DNA of 64,000 nt. It comes from CAZXLT01 sp964641545 (lineage in GTDB: Bacteria > Patescibacteriota > Saccharimonadia > Saccharimonadales > AWTP1-31). The number at the start of each line of letters is the position of its first letter. Position 1 is the first letter of the stretch. Both the position numbers and the translations under genes were made by a program. The stretch is taken from the NCBI GenBank assembly GCA_964641545.1, contig CAZXLT010000002.1:48544-112543 (forward strand), written 5' to 3'. Below, one piece after another: positions 34,347 through 42,013 of this stretch. Below the pieces are notes generated by a model. That model saw nothing but the letters and a program-made list of their open reading frames with translations, did no database searches and was not told the DNA's origin.

Positions 34347-34939
34347 ATGAAGCAAAGAGGACTTGGAATAAAGCGTGTTCTGGCAATGGTCTTGCTCGTT
34401 TTGCTAACGGTTTCTGGTAACGTGCAGCGAGCTTATGCGTTACCCGTTAACAAAAGTCCTTCTTCAATTACGATTACAGAAGGAGGCTCTCAAGTTGTAA
34501 CAATTACGCTCGACGAGCCAATTATCGGACCCGGACCAGATCCACCATTCTTCTACCTTAACCTTACGTCTGGTAGTCCAAGCAGAGTCACGACGAATGT
34601 GTCGACGATCACGTATGATTACGCTGAATGGGCGCAGTCCAAAACAATCACAATTTCTGCAGTAGATGATGCACTGGTAAATGGGAATACCAACACTACC
34701 GTTTCGTTTATCGTAGATTCCGACTCCGAATACTACAACGAATATACGGGTAGTATTGCTGTTACGGTGCTGGACAACGATGTGCTTGCCCAAACGACTC
34801 AGACAGCTACCGCGCCGGCCTCTACTACCGAAACGCTGGCAGATACAGGAGACAGCACTGGTCGTTATAGAGCCCCTTTTTTGCATCAGCAGGGCTTCTT
34901 ATATTGTTTTATGTTTCAAGACGACGCATAAACGAATGA
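34347..34939 (+). pseudogene. Secreted Calx-beta-like protein with LADTG wall anchor, frame broken in a T run
   Basis: As written the frame is 194 residues (34347-34931). It has a signal peptide (residues 8-30, ending QRAYALP), one Calx-beta-like domain (SSITITEGGSQVVTITLDEP to VTVLDNDV) and a linker ending TLADTGDSTG. After this a sortase-type anchor should have a membrane helix and Arg tail, but the frame reads RAPFLHQQGF. Adding one T to the six-T run at 34877-34882 gives APFFASAGLLILFYVSRRR then INE and TGA at 34937-34939, a perfect anchor whose stop overlaps the next ATG (ATGA). So this is either a homopolymer sequencing error, slippage control or a recent mutation. Expected role: wall-linked surface protein. 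Confidence 0.75.
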
Positions 34940-35664
34940 AAGACCCAACTAATGATCGAAAAGAACGCTCCAAAACAAAAAGGCGTAAAATTATAGACAA
35001 GATGCTTATTATTCTAGCCATATTGTTGAGTGTTGAGTTTGTTGCATTGCTCTGGTTGTTTGCTAGTGTTCCGCGTTACGACCGATACTGGAAAGATAAA
35101 GCTCAAGAAGGCGGCGAAATAACTTACGTTGCGCTGGGCGACTCTGCAGCGCAGGGTATTGGCGCTAGTAGCCCCATGCGTGGCTACGTTGGACTGATCG
35201 CCAAAAGCTTTGAAGAAAAAACAGGGAAAAAGGTACGAATTGTAAACCTTAGCAAGTCAGGTGCGATTGTCGAGGATTGTCTACGGGACCAAATTCCAAA
35301 ACTTAAAGACTACAACGCGGATTTGGTAACGGTTGAGATTGGTGCAAACGACGTGAAAAAAATGAACCCAGCAAAGTTTAAGAAGGACTTTGAAGAACTG
35401 TTGCCCAAACTGCCTAGTGGAACGTATGTGAGCAACATGCCACTATTTAACAGTAGAAGAAGCAGTACTTTGCCGGCTAAAGATCAAAGTAAAGTTATTG
35501 AAGAATTAGTAAAGCAAGACAAAAGACTTCACTTTGTTGATCTAGAAAAACAAACATCCGAACATCAAAGTATTTTCGGTTTTGCGCCAGATATTTTTCA
35601 CCCAAACAATCTGAGCTATAAAAACTGGTACCAGGCCTTCTGGAATGAGATCAAGAAAAACTAG
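34936..35664 (+). CDS. Membrane-anchored SGNH/GDSL hydrolase
   Basis: 242 residues. After a basic head and one membrane helix (about residues 18-40), block I is VALGDSAAQGIGASS (the GDS nucleophile), block III is VEIGANDVKKM (GxND) and block V FAPDIFHPNNLSY holds the Asp-x-x-His pair. The family includes lipases and carbohydrate or peptidoglycan acetyl-esterases; extracytoplasmic position favours an envelope substrate. Start at 34936 forms an ATGA overlap with the frame-corrected stop of the wall-anchored gene. An earlier in-frame ORF extension is only the out-of-frame tail of that gene. Confidence 0.88.
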   Translation: MKDPTNDRKERSKTKRRKIIDKMLIILAILLSVEFVALLWLFASVPRYDRYWKDKAQEGGEITYVALGDSAAQGIGASSPMRGYVGLIAKSFEEKTGKKVRIVNLSKSGAIVEDCLRDQIPKLKDYNADLVTVEIGANDVKKMNPAKFKKDFEELLPKLPSGTYVSNMPLFNSRRSSTLPAKDQSKVIEELVKQDKRLHFVDLEKQTSEHQSIFGFAPDIFHPNNLSYKNWYQAFWNEIKKN

Positions 35665-36590
35665 TCTTTAAATAACAACTGCGTAGCTTGGCGTATTGTA
35701 TCTGGGGCATCTGGAGTAGAACCATTTGATGCATGCGAGTGAACGGCAGGCGATTTGACTGCTTCTAGGCTATCTAGTATGGTCGGCGAAATCGCATCTA
35801 ATTGGTCGGGTTGTCCGGCATAAACTACTGGATCAGGATACAAATCGGCGATAGTTTCTGGCGTTTCCGTTGCAGTGTGATTAGCCGCCTCTGGTTGTGA
35901 CTGATTATTCTGGTTGCGTAGATGACGTATTTGATCCCATCCACTATAAAGCGACATGGCAGTTCCCCCAAGCATGCCAATCGCTGCTACTGCGCGGCCA
36001 ACGCGCAAACCTTCACCAGAGTTTTTTGGACGAGCTAAAGGGGAAACGGCGACAACTTGTGCAGCAACCAATAATGCCTGCTTCCACTTGCCAAGTTGTC
36101 TCGCATCACCATTAACACCATTAGTTGCAGCTTCGTCTCTTTTTCTACTAACATATCGATCGCGTCCATACATAGCGGTATCGGCACCACCAATTAATCC
36201 GGCATAAGCAACATGACCATTTAACATCTCTCGTGCAGCCACTGCTCCAAAGATTGAGTGGTTAACCCGCTTATCTGAGCGCTCGTCTTTTTTCCCGCCT
36301 ACAGCAATAGCATCTAAAACCGCCTGATCCGTAATTGGTCGGCCAATTGCCTCAAGTTGTTTCATAAGCTTTTTACGCATACCGGCAAGCCTGCCATCAA
36401 CCTTGTCGGTTAGGTGCGTCGACAATACAAATCCAGCTAATCCCCACGAATGATAGTCGGGTTTACTCAGGATGTGTTTTGCTATCAATGGAGCAGTGTC
36501 GCTGCGCATATCTGACAAACCATTGGCTGAGTTTTGAAGGAAAGAAACCTGTTGTTGTGCTGTTCGACCGCCATTTTTGTTTTTTGGCAT
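35661..36590 (-). CDS. Protein with possible CDP-alcohol phosphatidyltransferase-like region
   Basis: 309 residues. Near residue 55 GFVLSTHLTDKVDGRLAG resembles the D-x2-D-G-x2-A core of CDP-alcohol phosphatidyltransferases, and GRPITDQAVLDAI follows where the third and fourth aspartates would be, but spacing is not exact. Two hydrophobic segments near 165-185 and 195-215 follow. The tail (220-309) is acidic and low-complexity. TGTTAAAAT ends six bases before the ATG: leaderless. Either a divergent phospholipid-synthesis enzyme or an unrelated protein. Confidence 0.62.
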   Translation of the reverse strand: MPKNKNGGRTAQQQVSFLQNSANGLSDMRSDTAPLIAKHILSKPDYHSWGLAGFVLSTHLTDKVDGRLAGMRKKLMKQLEAIGRPITDQAVLDAIAVGGKKDERSDKRVNHSIFGAVAAREMLNGHVAYAGLIGGADTAMYGRDRYVSRKRDEAATNGVNGDARQLGKWKQALLVAAQVVAVSPLARPKNSGEGLRVGRAVAAIGMLGGTAMSLYSGWDQIRHLRNQNNQSQPEAANHTATETPETIADLYPDPVVYAGQPDQLDAISPTILDSLEAVKSPAVHSHASNGSTPDAPDTIRQATQLLFKD

Positions 36591-36669
36591 GGAGTAATTT
36601 TAACATAAAAAAAGAAAAAACGCAACATAAACTTAGACAAAGCTCAGTTTAGATGGTATAATATTATTT

Positions 36670-37449
36670 ATGGATATACCTTCTGTTGCTTTTGGTGGTG
36701 TTGCGCCAGATGTTTTCTCTGCTGAATATTGGGGAAAAACACTTGAAGCGAGCACTCCAGAATTATGGATTGCAAAATTATCTCAGGAAAATGAAGCAAT
36801 AAACGCGTTTAACGGTGTTTTACGACAGGTTCTAACAGGATCAGCCACAGGAAGAAAATTGTCACCTGGTGTCACTATGAATGTTGCCGAACCACCGGAA
36901 GGCGCCGCGCATTTATTCCCAGGGACTCTACTCCTTCTTGATTATGAAGGGGTGAGGTCAGCAGCATCAGACGATCACAGTGATGTTGAATACGCCAACC
37001 CAGAAGATCTTGCAGTATCAACGAGAGATCTATTTGGGCAAGGACTGACAAGCTATCATCAAACATCAAAAACATATGACTTCCACTTCGGTGGTCGATT
37101 AGCAGTTAGAGAAGGCGAATTATTGTACGAACGACGAGCACGGCTTGTGCAGGTTGTGCCAACCAAACAGAAGCGACTTGGGTATTTGGCGCTTGGAATT
37201 GCTAAGGTTCCTGAGCTGGGTGAAGTGCACACCATGTCTGTCACTCCACTACTAGTCCTAGGCGGGGTTAAAAGTGTGGGTGAAACCTATGTGGACCCTG
37301 CTCTGATGCAATCAGAAGCGCCAGGCGTTCAAGGAGCACACAGGATAATGTCTGTCGAGGTTCTGGGCGAAGGGAAACGTGTACCCGCAAAACAACCTCG
37401 GTATAAATTTTTGCATGGGCTACTACCAGCTACAAACACAGGAGCATAG
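36670..37449 (+). CDS. Protein of unknown function
   Basis: 259 residues, soluble, no recognised domain. Segments such as GTLLLLDYEGVRSAASDDHSD and FHFGGRLAVREGELLYERRARLVQ (shortened) suggest a beta-rich fold. It has an unusually complete promoter: TAGACA, 17 bases, TGGTATAAT, and seven bases to the ATG, so leaderless. Divergent from the gene at 36590. Style and size recall the other orphan proteins at 17575 and 32869. Confidence 0.75.
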   Translation: MDIPSVAFGGVAPDVFSAEYWGKTLEASTPELWIAKLSQENEAINAFNGVLRQVLTGSATGRKLSPGVTMNVAEPPEGAAHLFPGTLLLLDYEGVRSAASDDHSDVEYANPEDLAVSTRDLFGQGLTSYHQTSKTYDFHFGGRLAVREGELLYERRARLVQVVPTKQKRLGYLALGIAKVPELGEVHTMSVTPLLVLGGVKSVGETYVDPALMQSEAPGVQGAHRIMSVEVLGEGKRVPAKQPRYKFLHGLLPATNTGA

Positions 37450-37525
37450 ATAGCGTTATCACTTGCGCTCATAGCCTATTGAGATATACTTCAATCATAA
37501 GCAAAAAACACAAGAAAGAGTGGGC

Positions 37526-38380
37526 ATGAAAAAACTAAATCAAGAAGGTGCGCACCACATTATCGTACTGCTAGCGGTTGTCGTTGTTGCTGTTGTCGGG
37601 TTAGCGGGTTGGCGTGTTTTGAGCACGGATAAGAAAAATGATGACGTAAAAATCATTAATGATGGTTCAAGCAACAAAACTGAAAATTCAGAATCAGAAA
37701 CGGTCGTTACGTGGCAGTGGAACGGAAAAGAGTGGGCGTCTACGGCTGAGCCGCCAAAATGTGAGGAGCCAGTAAAGTTTTCTGTTGCACCATCAGAACT
37801 ATCCAAAGCGACGAGTGTGCTTTACCCTGGTCAAGTTCGTGGTGGCAACTACAAACCCCACGGTGGCTTGGGCTTTGCGGGCACAACTAATGACATAGAG
37901 GTGAAGGCAATTATGGACGGCAATGTTACGAGTGGCGTTCGTTACATTGAAGCTGGTGAAACTCAATATATGTTTTGGATAGAAAACCCTTGCGGAATCG
38001 CCTATCGTTTTGATCACCTATTGACGCTTTCACCAGAATTTCAGAAAATCGCAGATGCGCTTCCGGAAGCAAAACAGGATGATAGTCGTACCACTAATCT
38101 TTCAAAACCCGTTGCTGTTAAAGCTGGTGACACGGTAGCTACCGCCGTTGGGTTTAAGGTTACGAAAAATGTTGCGTATGATCTTGGTGTCTATGATTTA
38201 CGAAAACCAAACGAAAAAGGTAAGGATCAAAGTTATCGTGACGCACACAAGTCAGAACTATCGCAAGCAGCTCACGCGCTTTGTTGGCTGGACATGTTTT
38301 CTGCTAGCGACTCTGCAAAATTAGTGGTCTTGCCATCGCGAGACGCTGGCCAGGGAAAGACTAGCGACTACTGTAAATAA
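37526..38380 (+). CDS. Exported M23-peptidase-like protein lacking a complete active site
   Basis: 284 residues. One N-terminal membrane helix (residues 11-30) exports it. The central domain looks like a LytM/M23 fold: GGNYKPHGGLGF is in the place of the HxxxD-type motif and DIEVKAIMDGNVTSGV matches the following 'V.A..dG.V' strand, but the usual second HxH is absent (YRFDHLLTLS). So it may be a degenerate peptidase used for binding. I start at 37526 (MKKLNQEG); a GTG two codons earlier is possible. The C-terminus has two cysteines. Co-directional with the small protein three bases downstream. Confidence 0.68.
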   Translation: MKKLNQEGAHHIIVLLAVVVVAVVGLAGWRVLSTDKKNDDVKIINDGSSNKTENSESETVVTWQWNGKEWASTAEPPKCEEPVKFSVAPSELSKATSVLYPGQVRGGNYKPHGGLGFAGTTNDIEVKAIMDGNVTSGVRYIEAGETQYMFWIENPCGIAYRFDHLLTLSPEFQKIADALPEAKQDDSRTTNLSKPVAVKAGDTVATAVGFKVTKNVAYDLGVYDLRKPNEKGKDQSYRDAHKSELSQAAHALCWLDMFSASDSAKLVVLPSRDAGQGKTSDYCK

Positions 38381-38382
38381 CA

Positions 38383-38640
38383 ATGCAAAAGAGCATATTT
38401 CGCGATAAAAACGGAAAACTTGTAGTAGTGCAAGCACCAAATCTACCGTTGTGGCTTTGGCTTGTAGCAACACTGCTTTCTAAAATCGTAGATGACGGGA
38501 CAGCACAGCAAGTATTTTTTTGGGTGGCGTTTATCTCGTTGGCTGTCTGGGCCATATTGGAGTTAGTCAGTGGTTCAAGTATATTTCGACGCATTCTAGG
38601 ATTTGTAGTACTATTTCTAGCTGTCAACAATCGTTTCTAG
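38383..38640 (+). CDS. Small membrane protein
   Basis: 85 residues, starting two bases after the previous stop. A short charged head (MQKSIFRDKNGKLVVVQ) is followed by three hydrophobic segments (LPLWLWLVATLLSKIV, QVFFWVAFISLAVWAIL and ILGFVVLFLAV). No family recognised and no Shine-Dalgarno; probably co-translated with the M23-like gene. Confidence 0.6.
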   Translation: MQKSIFRDKNGKLVVVQAPNLPLWLWLVATLLSKIVDDGTAQQVFFWVAFISLAVWAILELVSGSSIFRRILGFVVLFLAVNNRF

Positions 38641-38704
38641 CTTTTAACAGGGAACGTGTACAATACGAACAGAGCGAGATCTATTTTTGGGAATTAGGAG
38701 AACA

Positions 38705-39688
38705 ATGAAAGTACAAGTAAACGAGCTGAAAGAAAAAGTACAGGCAGGAGTAGCTAAGCTAGGTTACCAGGGCGAAGATGCACAGGTTATTGCAGATGTC
38801 TTGCTGTATGCACAGCTACGCGGCAACAACCAAGGCATAGCAAAGATTGCTACTGGAGGCGTGCCAAAAGCTGAAGAGTTACAGCCGTACGAAGAAGTAA
38901 AACAAACGAAGTGTGGTGCATTATTGTCTGGTGGTCACTCCATGGTAACAACCAAAAAAGCGGTCGACAAAGCAGTGCACCTTGCAGCAGAGCATGGGGT
39001 TGGAATTGTCGCATCTAACCACACAACCATGTCTTCGGGCGCCATTGGCTACTTTTCACGCAAAATTGCCGAGTTGGGCTACATTGGTTTTGTATGTGTG
39101 GGCAATGGCTCATTCGCGTTTGTAGCACCTGATGGATCGGCGGAGCCAAAGCTTGGCACCAATCCATTCTCATATGCGTTTCCATACACCGGCGGGGAAG
39201 TCGTATTTGACAACGCAACCGCGGCCATGGCGTTCTTTGGAATTGTCGAAGCAAAACTAAAGGGTGAAGCGTTGCCAGAGGGAATTGGTTACGATAAACA
39301 AGGTAGCCCAAGTACCAACGCGGCCGATGTTCTGGATGGTTCGGTTGCAACGTTCGCAGCTCATAAGGGCTTTGGTTTATCACTTCTTGTGCAACTACTT
39401 GGCGGGCCTTTCTCATTGGCAGGCACTCCTAAAGTTCATGAAGAGGATGGATCTGGTACTTTTGTGCTAGCAATTGATGCAGGACTGCTTGCAGGCAAAG
39501 ACGAATATATGAGCCGTGCAACGGAATTGGTAAAACAAATCAAGGCTGCAAAACCACTACCTGGACGAACCGTGCTGCTGCCCGGCGAACATGGCGATGC
39601 TGTTGCAAAACAAGCCGAAGAGTCTGGCGAGATCGAAATAGCGGATGGCATTTGGAACGAGCTTTGCGCGTTCGTCGATGCAAAATAG
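38705..39688 (+). CDS. Malate/L-lactate dehydrogenase family (LDH2/MDH2) oxidoreductase
   Basis: 327 residues of the LDH2/MDH2 fold, a NAD(P)-dependent family unrelated to classical LDH that reduces 2-oxoacids. Segments KLGYQGEDAQVIADVLLYAQ, VASNHTTMSSGAIGYFS (with the active-site histidine), GTNPFSYAFP and AAHKGFGLSLLVQLLGG are typical. I start at 38705 because TAGGAG lies six bases upstream. A TGTACAAT box near 38655 is the likely promoter. The actual substrate could be malate, lactate, ureidoglycolate or another 2-hydroxyacid. The MFS transporter follows directly and may move the substrate. Confidence 0.84.
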   Translation: MKVQVNELKEKVQAGVAKLGYQGEDAQVIADVLLYAQLRGNNQGIAKIATGGVPKAEELQPYEEVKQTKCGALLSGGHSMVTTKKAVDKAVHLAAEHGVGIVASNHTTMSSGAIGYFSRKIAELGYIGFVCVGNGSFAFVAPDGSAEPKLGTNPFSYAFPYTGGEVVFDNATAAMAFFGIVEAKLKGEALPEGIGYDKQGSPSTNAADVLDGSVATFAAHKGFGLSLLVQLLGGPFSLAGTPKVHEEDGSGTFVLAIDAGLLAGKDEYMSRATELVKQIKAAKPLPGRTVLLPGEHGDAVAKQAEESGEIEIADGIWNELCAFVDAK

Positions 39689-40921
39689 ATGAAAAAAGAC
39701 TTTTTAAGTTTCCCGCGAGACGCAAGGATCTATCTGATTAGTCAGTTTTTGTTAGCCGGTTTTTACACATGGCCGTTTTGGTATGGTTTTGCCACGGAAC
39801 GAATCACGGCGACACAGTTTGGAATCCAGCTGGCGGTTTCATATGTTGTTGGGATGATCGCCGAAGTGCCGACCGGGGCATTTGCCGATAGCTTTGGTCG
39901 ACGCCGAAGCGCTCTCATTGGTACGCTTGGTGGAGCGGTCTATCCATTCATAATTTACTTTGGGGGTGATTTTAGCTCCTACATCATAGGGGCTATCGTT
40001 GTAGGTGTTGCCTCAGCATTTACGAGTGGCAGCATGGAGTCGCTTATTTACGAGCTGCCGCAAGTAGACAAAAAACTGTACCGGAAAATCCAGTCTTTAG
40101 AACCAACTTTTTGGCAGTCGGGCTTAATACTTGCAACAATGCTTGGTGGTTTTTTATACAGCTTCAATCACTTTTTGCCCTTTGCAGTGCAGGCAGTATC
40201 TTTCCTGCTTGCAGCTTTACTAATTTCTCGTGTGACGGCTCGAGAAGCAACCATTGAACAGATTGTGGAGTCTGAAACACGCCACCAGAAATTTATTCGT
40301 TATATCACAACCAACATACAAGGCTTTAAGCACCTATTTGAATTTCGTACTTTATGGCCGATGCTCGTCTTTGGGTCAATATTAAGTGTTGTGATGTGGA
40401 TAGGTATAGAGTTCGTGAATGAAGCAGGGCTAATTCGTTACGGAGTTGCGCCAGACTTGCGTGGCTTAACAATTGCAGGTGTAAAGGTGGTGACCATAGT
40501 GCTCCTGAACATGATTATTATTCGTAAGCTTAAAACCGATAATGCAAAACTCCAATATCTAGGCACGGTCTCCATTTTTGCATTTACGTTCTACTCGTTT
40601 GGCAGTGTGGGCGCGTTCTTCATAGGATTTCTGTGCTTCAACATGGTGTCCGCGGTCATGTCAAACTTCATCCATCCAGTTATACATGACCATGTATTAG
40701 ATAAATGGCGTGCAACAGCAATTAGTTCATACAACTTTTTGATAAGTGTTGCACGGGCGTTCGTTAGTATTTTGGTAGGCGTTCTATTACAGAAGAATGG
40801 CATTGTTTTTGTGCAGCGTTTTCTACTGGCTCTACTGGTAGTTTGTGCACTGCCTGCGTTAACATTATATTTAAGACATGCTGGCGGGCGTCTAGCTACA
40901 ACACAACATCTTGCGGATTAG
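39689..40921 (+). CDS. Major facilitator superfamily transporter
   Basis: 410 residues with about twelve membrane helices. The loop after helix 2 reads AEVPTGAFADSFGRRRSALIG, the MFS signature. Closely similar in layout to the MFS protein at 28907-30088, so the two are likely paralogues. The ATG follows the dehydrogenase stop with no gap (TAGATG), implying an operon and possibly transport of the dehydrogenase's substrate or product. Substrate unknown. Confidence 0.88.
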   Translation: MKKDFLSFPRDARIYLISQFLLAGFYTWPFWYGFATERITATQFGIQLAVSYVVGMIAEVPTGAFADSFGRRRSALIGTLGGAVYPFIIYFGGDFSSYIIGAIVVGVASAFTSGSMESLIYELPQVDKKLYRKIQSLEPTFWQSGLILATMLGGFLYSFNHFLPFAVQAVSFLLAALLISRVTAREATIEQIVESETRHQKFIRYITTNIQGFKHLFEFRTLWPMLVFGSILSVVMWIGIEFVNEAGLIRYGVAPDLRGLTIAGVKVVTIVLLNMIIIRKLKTDNAKLQYLGTVSIFAFTFYSFGSVGAFFIGFLCFNMVSAVMSNFIHPVIHDHVLDKWRATAISSYNFLISVARAFVSILVGVLLQKNGIVFVQRFLLALLVVCALPALTLYLRHAGGRLATTQHLAD

Positions 40922-40963
40922 CGCAAAGGTACTATACTGAAGCTTAGTAAATGAGGAGATAAA

Positions 40964-41626
40964 ATGAAACGATACATACCAATTATTGTCGCAGTACTAG
41001 TACTCGCTGGTGGAGCGGGCTATGCGTTGACCAGAGATAAAAATGATAGTTCGAACAATACCAACGGCAATCAAAGCCAAACAAGCGGGAACAGTGGTGC
41101 ATTTGATGCTGTTAGCACAGCAAATCTATCATTTGAAGCAACTATGACAACCGTGTCGGGTGATAAAACCATCACGGCTGTTATGCAATCAGATGCAAAA
41201 ACGGGAGCTGTTAAATATGTTGGTGGAACTTTCAGCGATACAATGACGATGATTTATACCAAAGATGCTTACTACATGTGTCAATCTGCGGATAAGTGTT
41301 TTAAATACCCACTCGGCCAGGGAACTGGTGCTAGCTTTGACCCTTCTACCTACCAATATGACGATAGCAAAATTGCTGACTACAAGTCAGCGTCTACGTC
41401 GCTTGGTCGACAGTCGTGCTCATCAGGAACATGCGATGTATGGAAGGTCACGAGCAATGGTTACGATTCCAAGGTTTTCATTGATAGCAAGACAAAGCGT
41501 GTTGTTCAAGTTGAAGGAGCCACAGCCGAAGCAACAACCAAGATTGTGTATGAATATAAAGACGTAAACGTAGAAATTCCTCAGAACGCACAAACGTTAC
41601 CGAATATTTCTGTACCAGCCCAGTAA
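40964..41626 (+). CDS. Exported protein with N-terminal membrane anchor
   Basis: 220 residues. A membrane helix (IPIIVAVLVLAGGAGYALT) is followed by an Asn/Ser-rich linker and an external domain of about 170 residues with two cysteine pairs (MCQSADKC and SCSSGTC), probable disulfides. The beta-rich pattern is reminiscent of LppX/LolA-like lipid-binding domains, but that is weak. GAGGAG lies before the ATG, with a TATACT box upstream. It begins a long run of exported proteins. Confidence 0.7.
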   Translation: MKRYIPIIVAVLVLAGGAGYALTRDKNDSSNNTNGNQSQTSGNSGAFDAVSTANLSFEATMTTVSGDKTITAVMQSDAKTGAVKYVGGTFSDTMTMIYTKDAYYMCQSADKCFKYPLGQGTGASFDPSTYQYDDSKIADYKSASTSLGRQSCSSGTCDVWKVTSNGYDSKVFIDSKTKRVVQVEGATAEATTKIVYEYKDVNVEIPQNAQTLPNISVPAQ

Positions 41627-41704
41627 TGAAGTCAAAGCTAGTTTAGTCTTGACGCAACCTGTTACAATAAGCAATAGCAAGTTAATAATGTAAGAGGATA
41701 CAAA

Positions 41705-41953
41705 ATGATTCCACTAATTTTAGTTGTTTTACTACTAGCCGCTGCCGGTTTCGTGGCAATGAAAATGAAGAAGAGTCCTTCGGCTCCATCAACAGGATCT
41801 ATGCCTAGCGCAACGCCACCAGCTCCGGACCAGAGCGGTGCAACAGCTCCAGAAGCACCGGCTGCCCCTGCAGCCCCTGCTGCGCCTGTTGCTCCAGAAG
41901 CACCGGCACCACCGGCAGATCAACCACCAACGCCTCCTGCCCCAGCAGCCTAA
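41705..41953 (+). CDS. Small membrane-anchored Pro/Ala-rich protein
   Basis: 82 residues: one membrane helix at the very N-terminus (MIPLILVVLLLAAAGFVAM), a basic KMKK, then a low-complexity tail of Ala-Pro repeats (APEAPAAPAAPAAPVAPEAP and similar). Such stiff tails usually span or anchor to the cell wall. AGAGGA precedes the ATG. Coding is supported by in-frame repeats and the Shine-Dalgarno. No specific function. Confidence 0.62.
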   Translation: MIPLILVVLLLAAAGFVAMKMKKSPSAPSTGSMPSATPPAPDQSGATAPEAPAAPAAPAAPVAPEAPAPPADQPPTPPAPAA

Positions 41954-42013
41954 ATTACACAGTAACAATAACTTCGTTCAACAGGCGTTCAGGTTCTGTT
42001 AGAATTTAAGCAT

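Noticed and set aside
34756..34935. N-terminal extension of the SGNH hydrolase
   Set aside because: The extension is just an alternative frame of the Calx-beta gene's 3' end; the ATG at 34936 gives the expected head and membrane helix.
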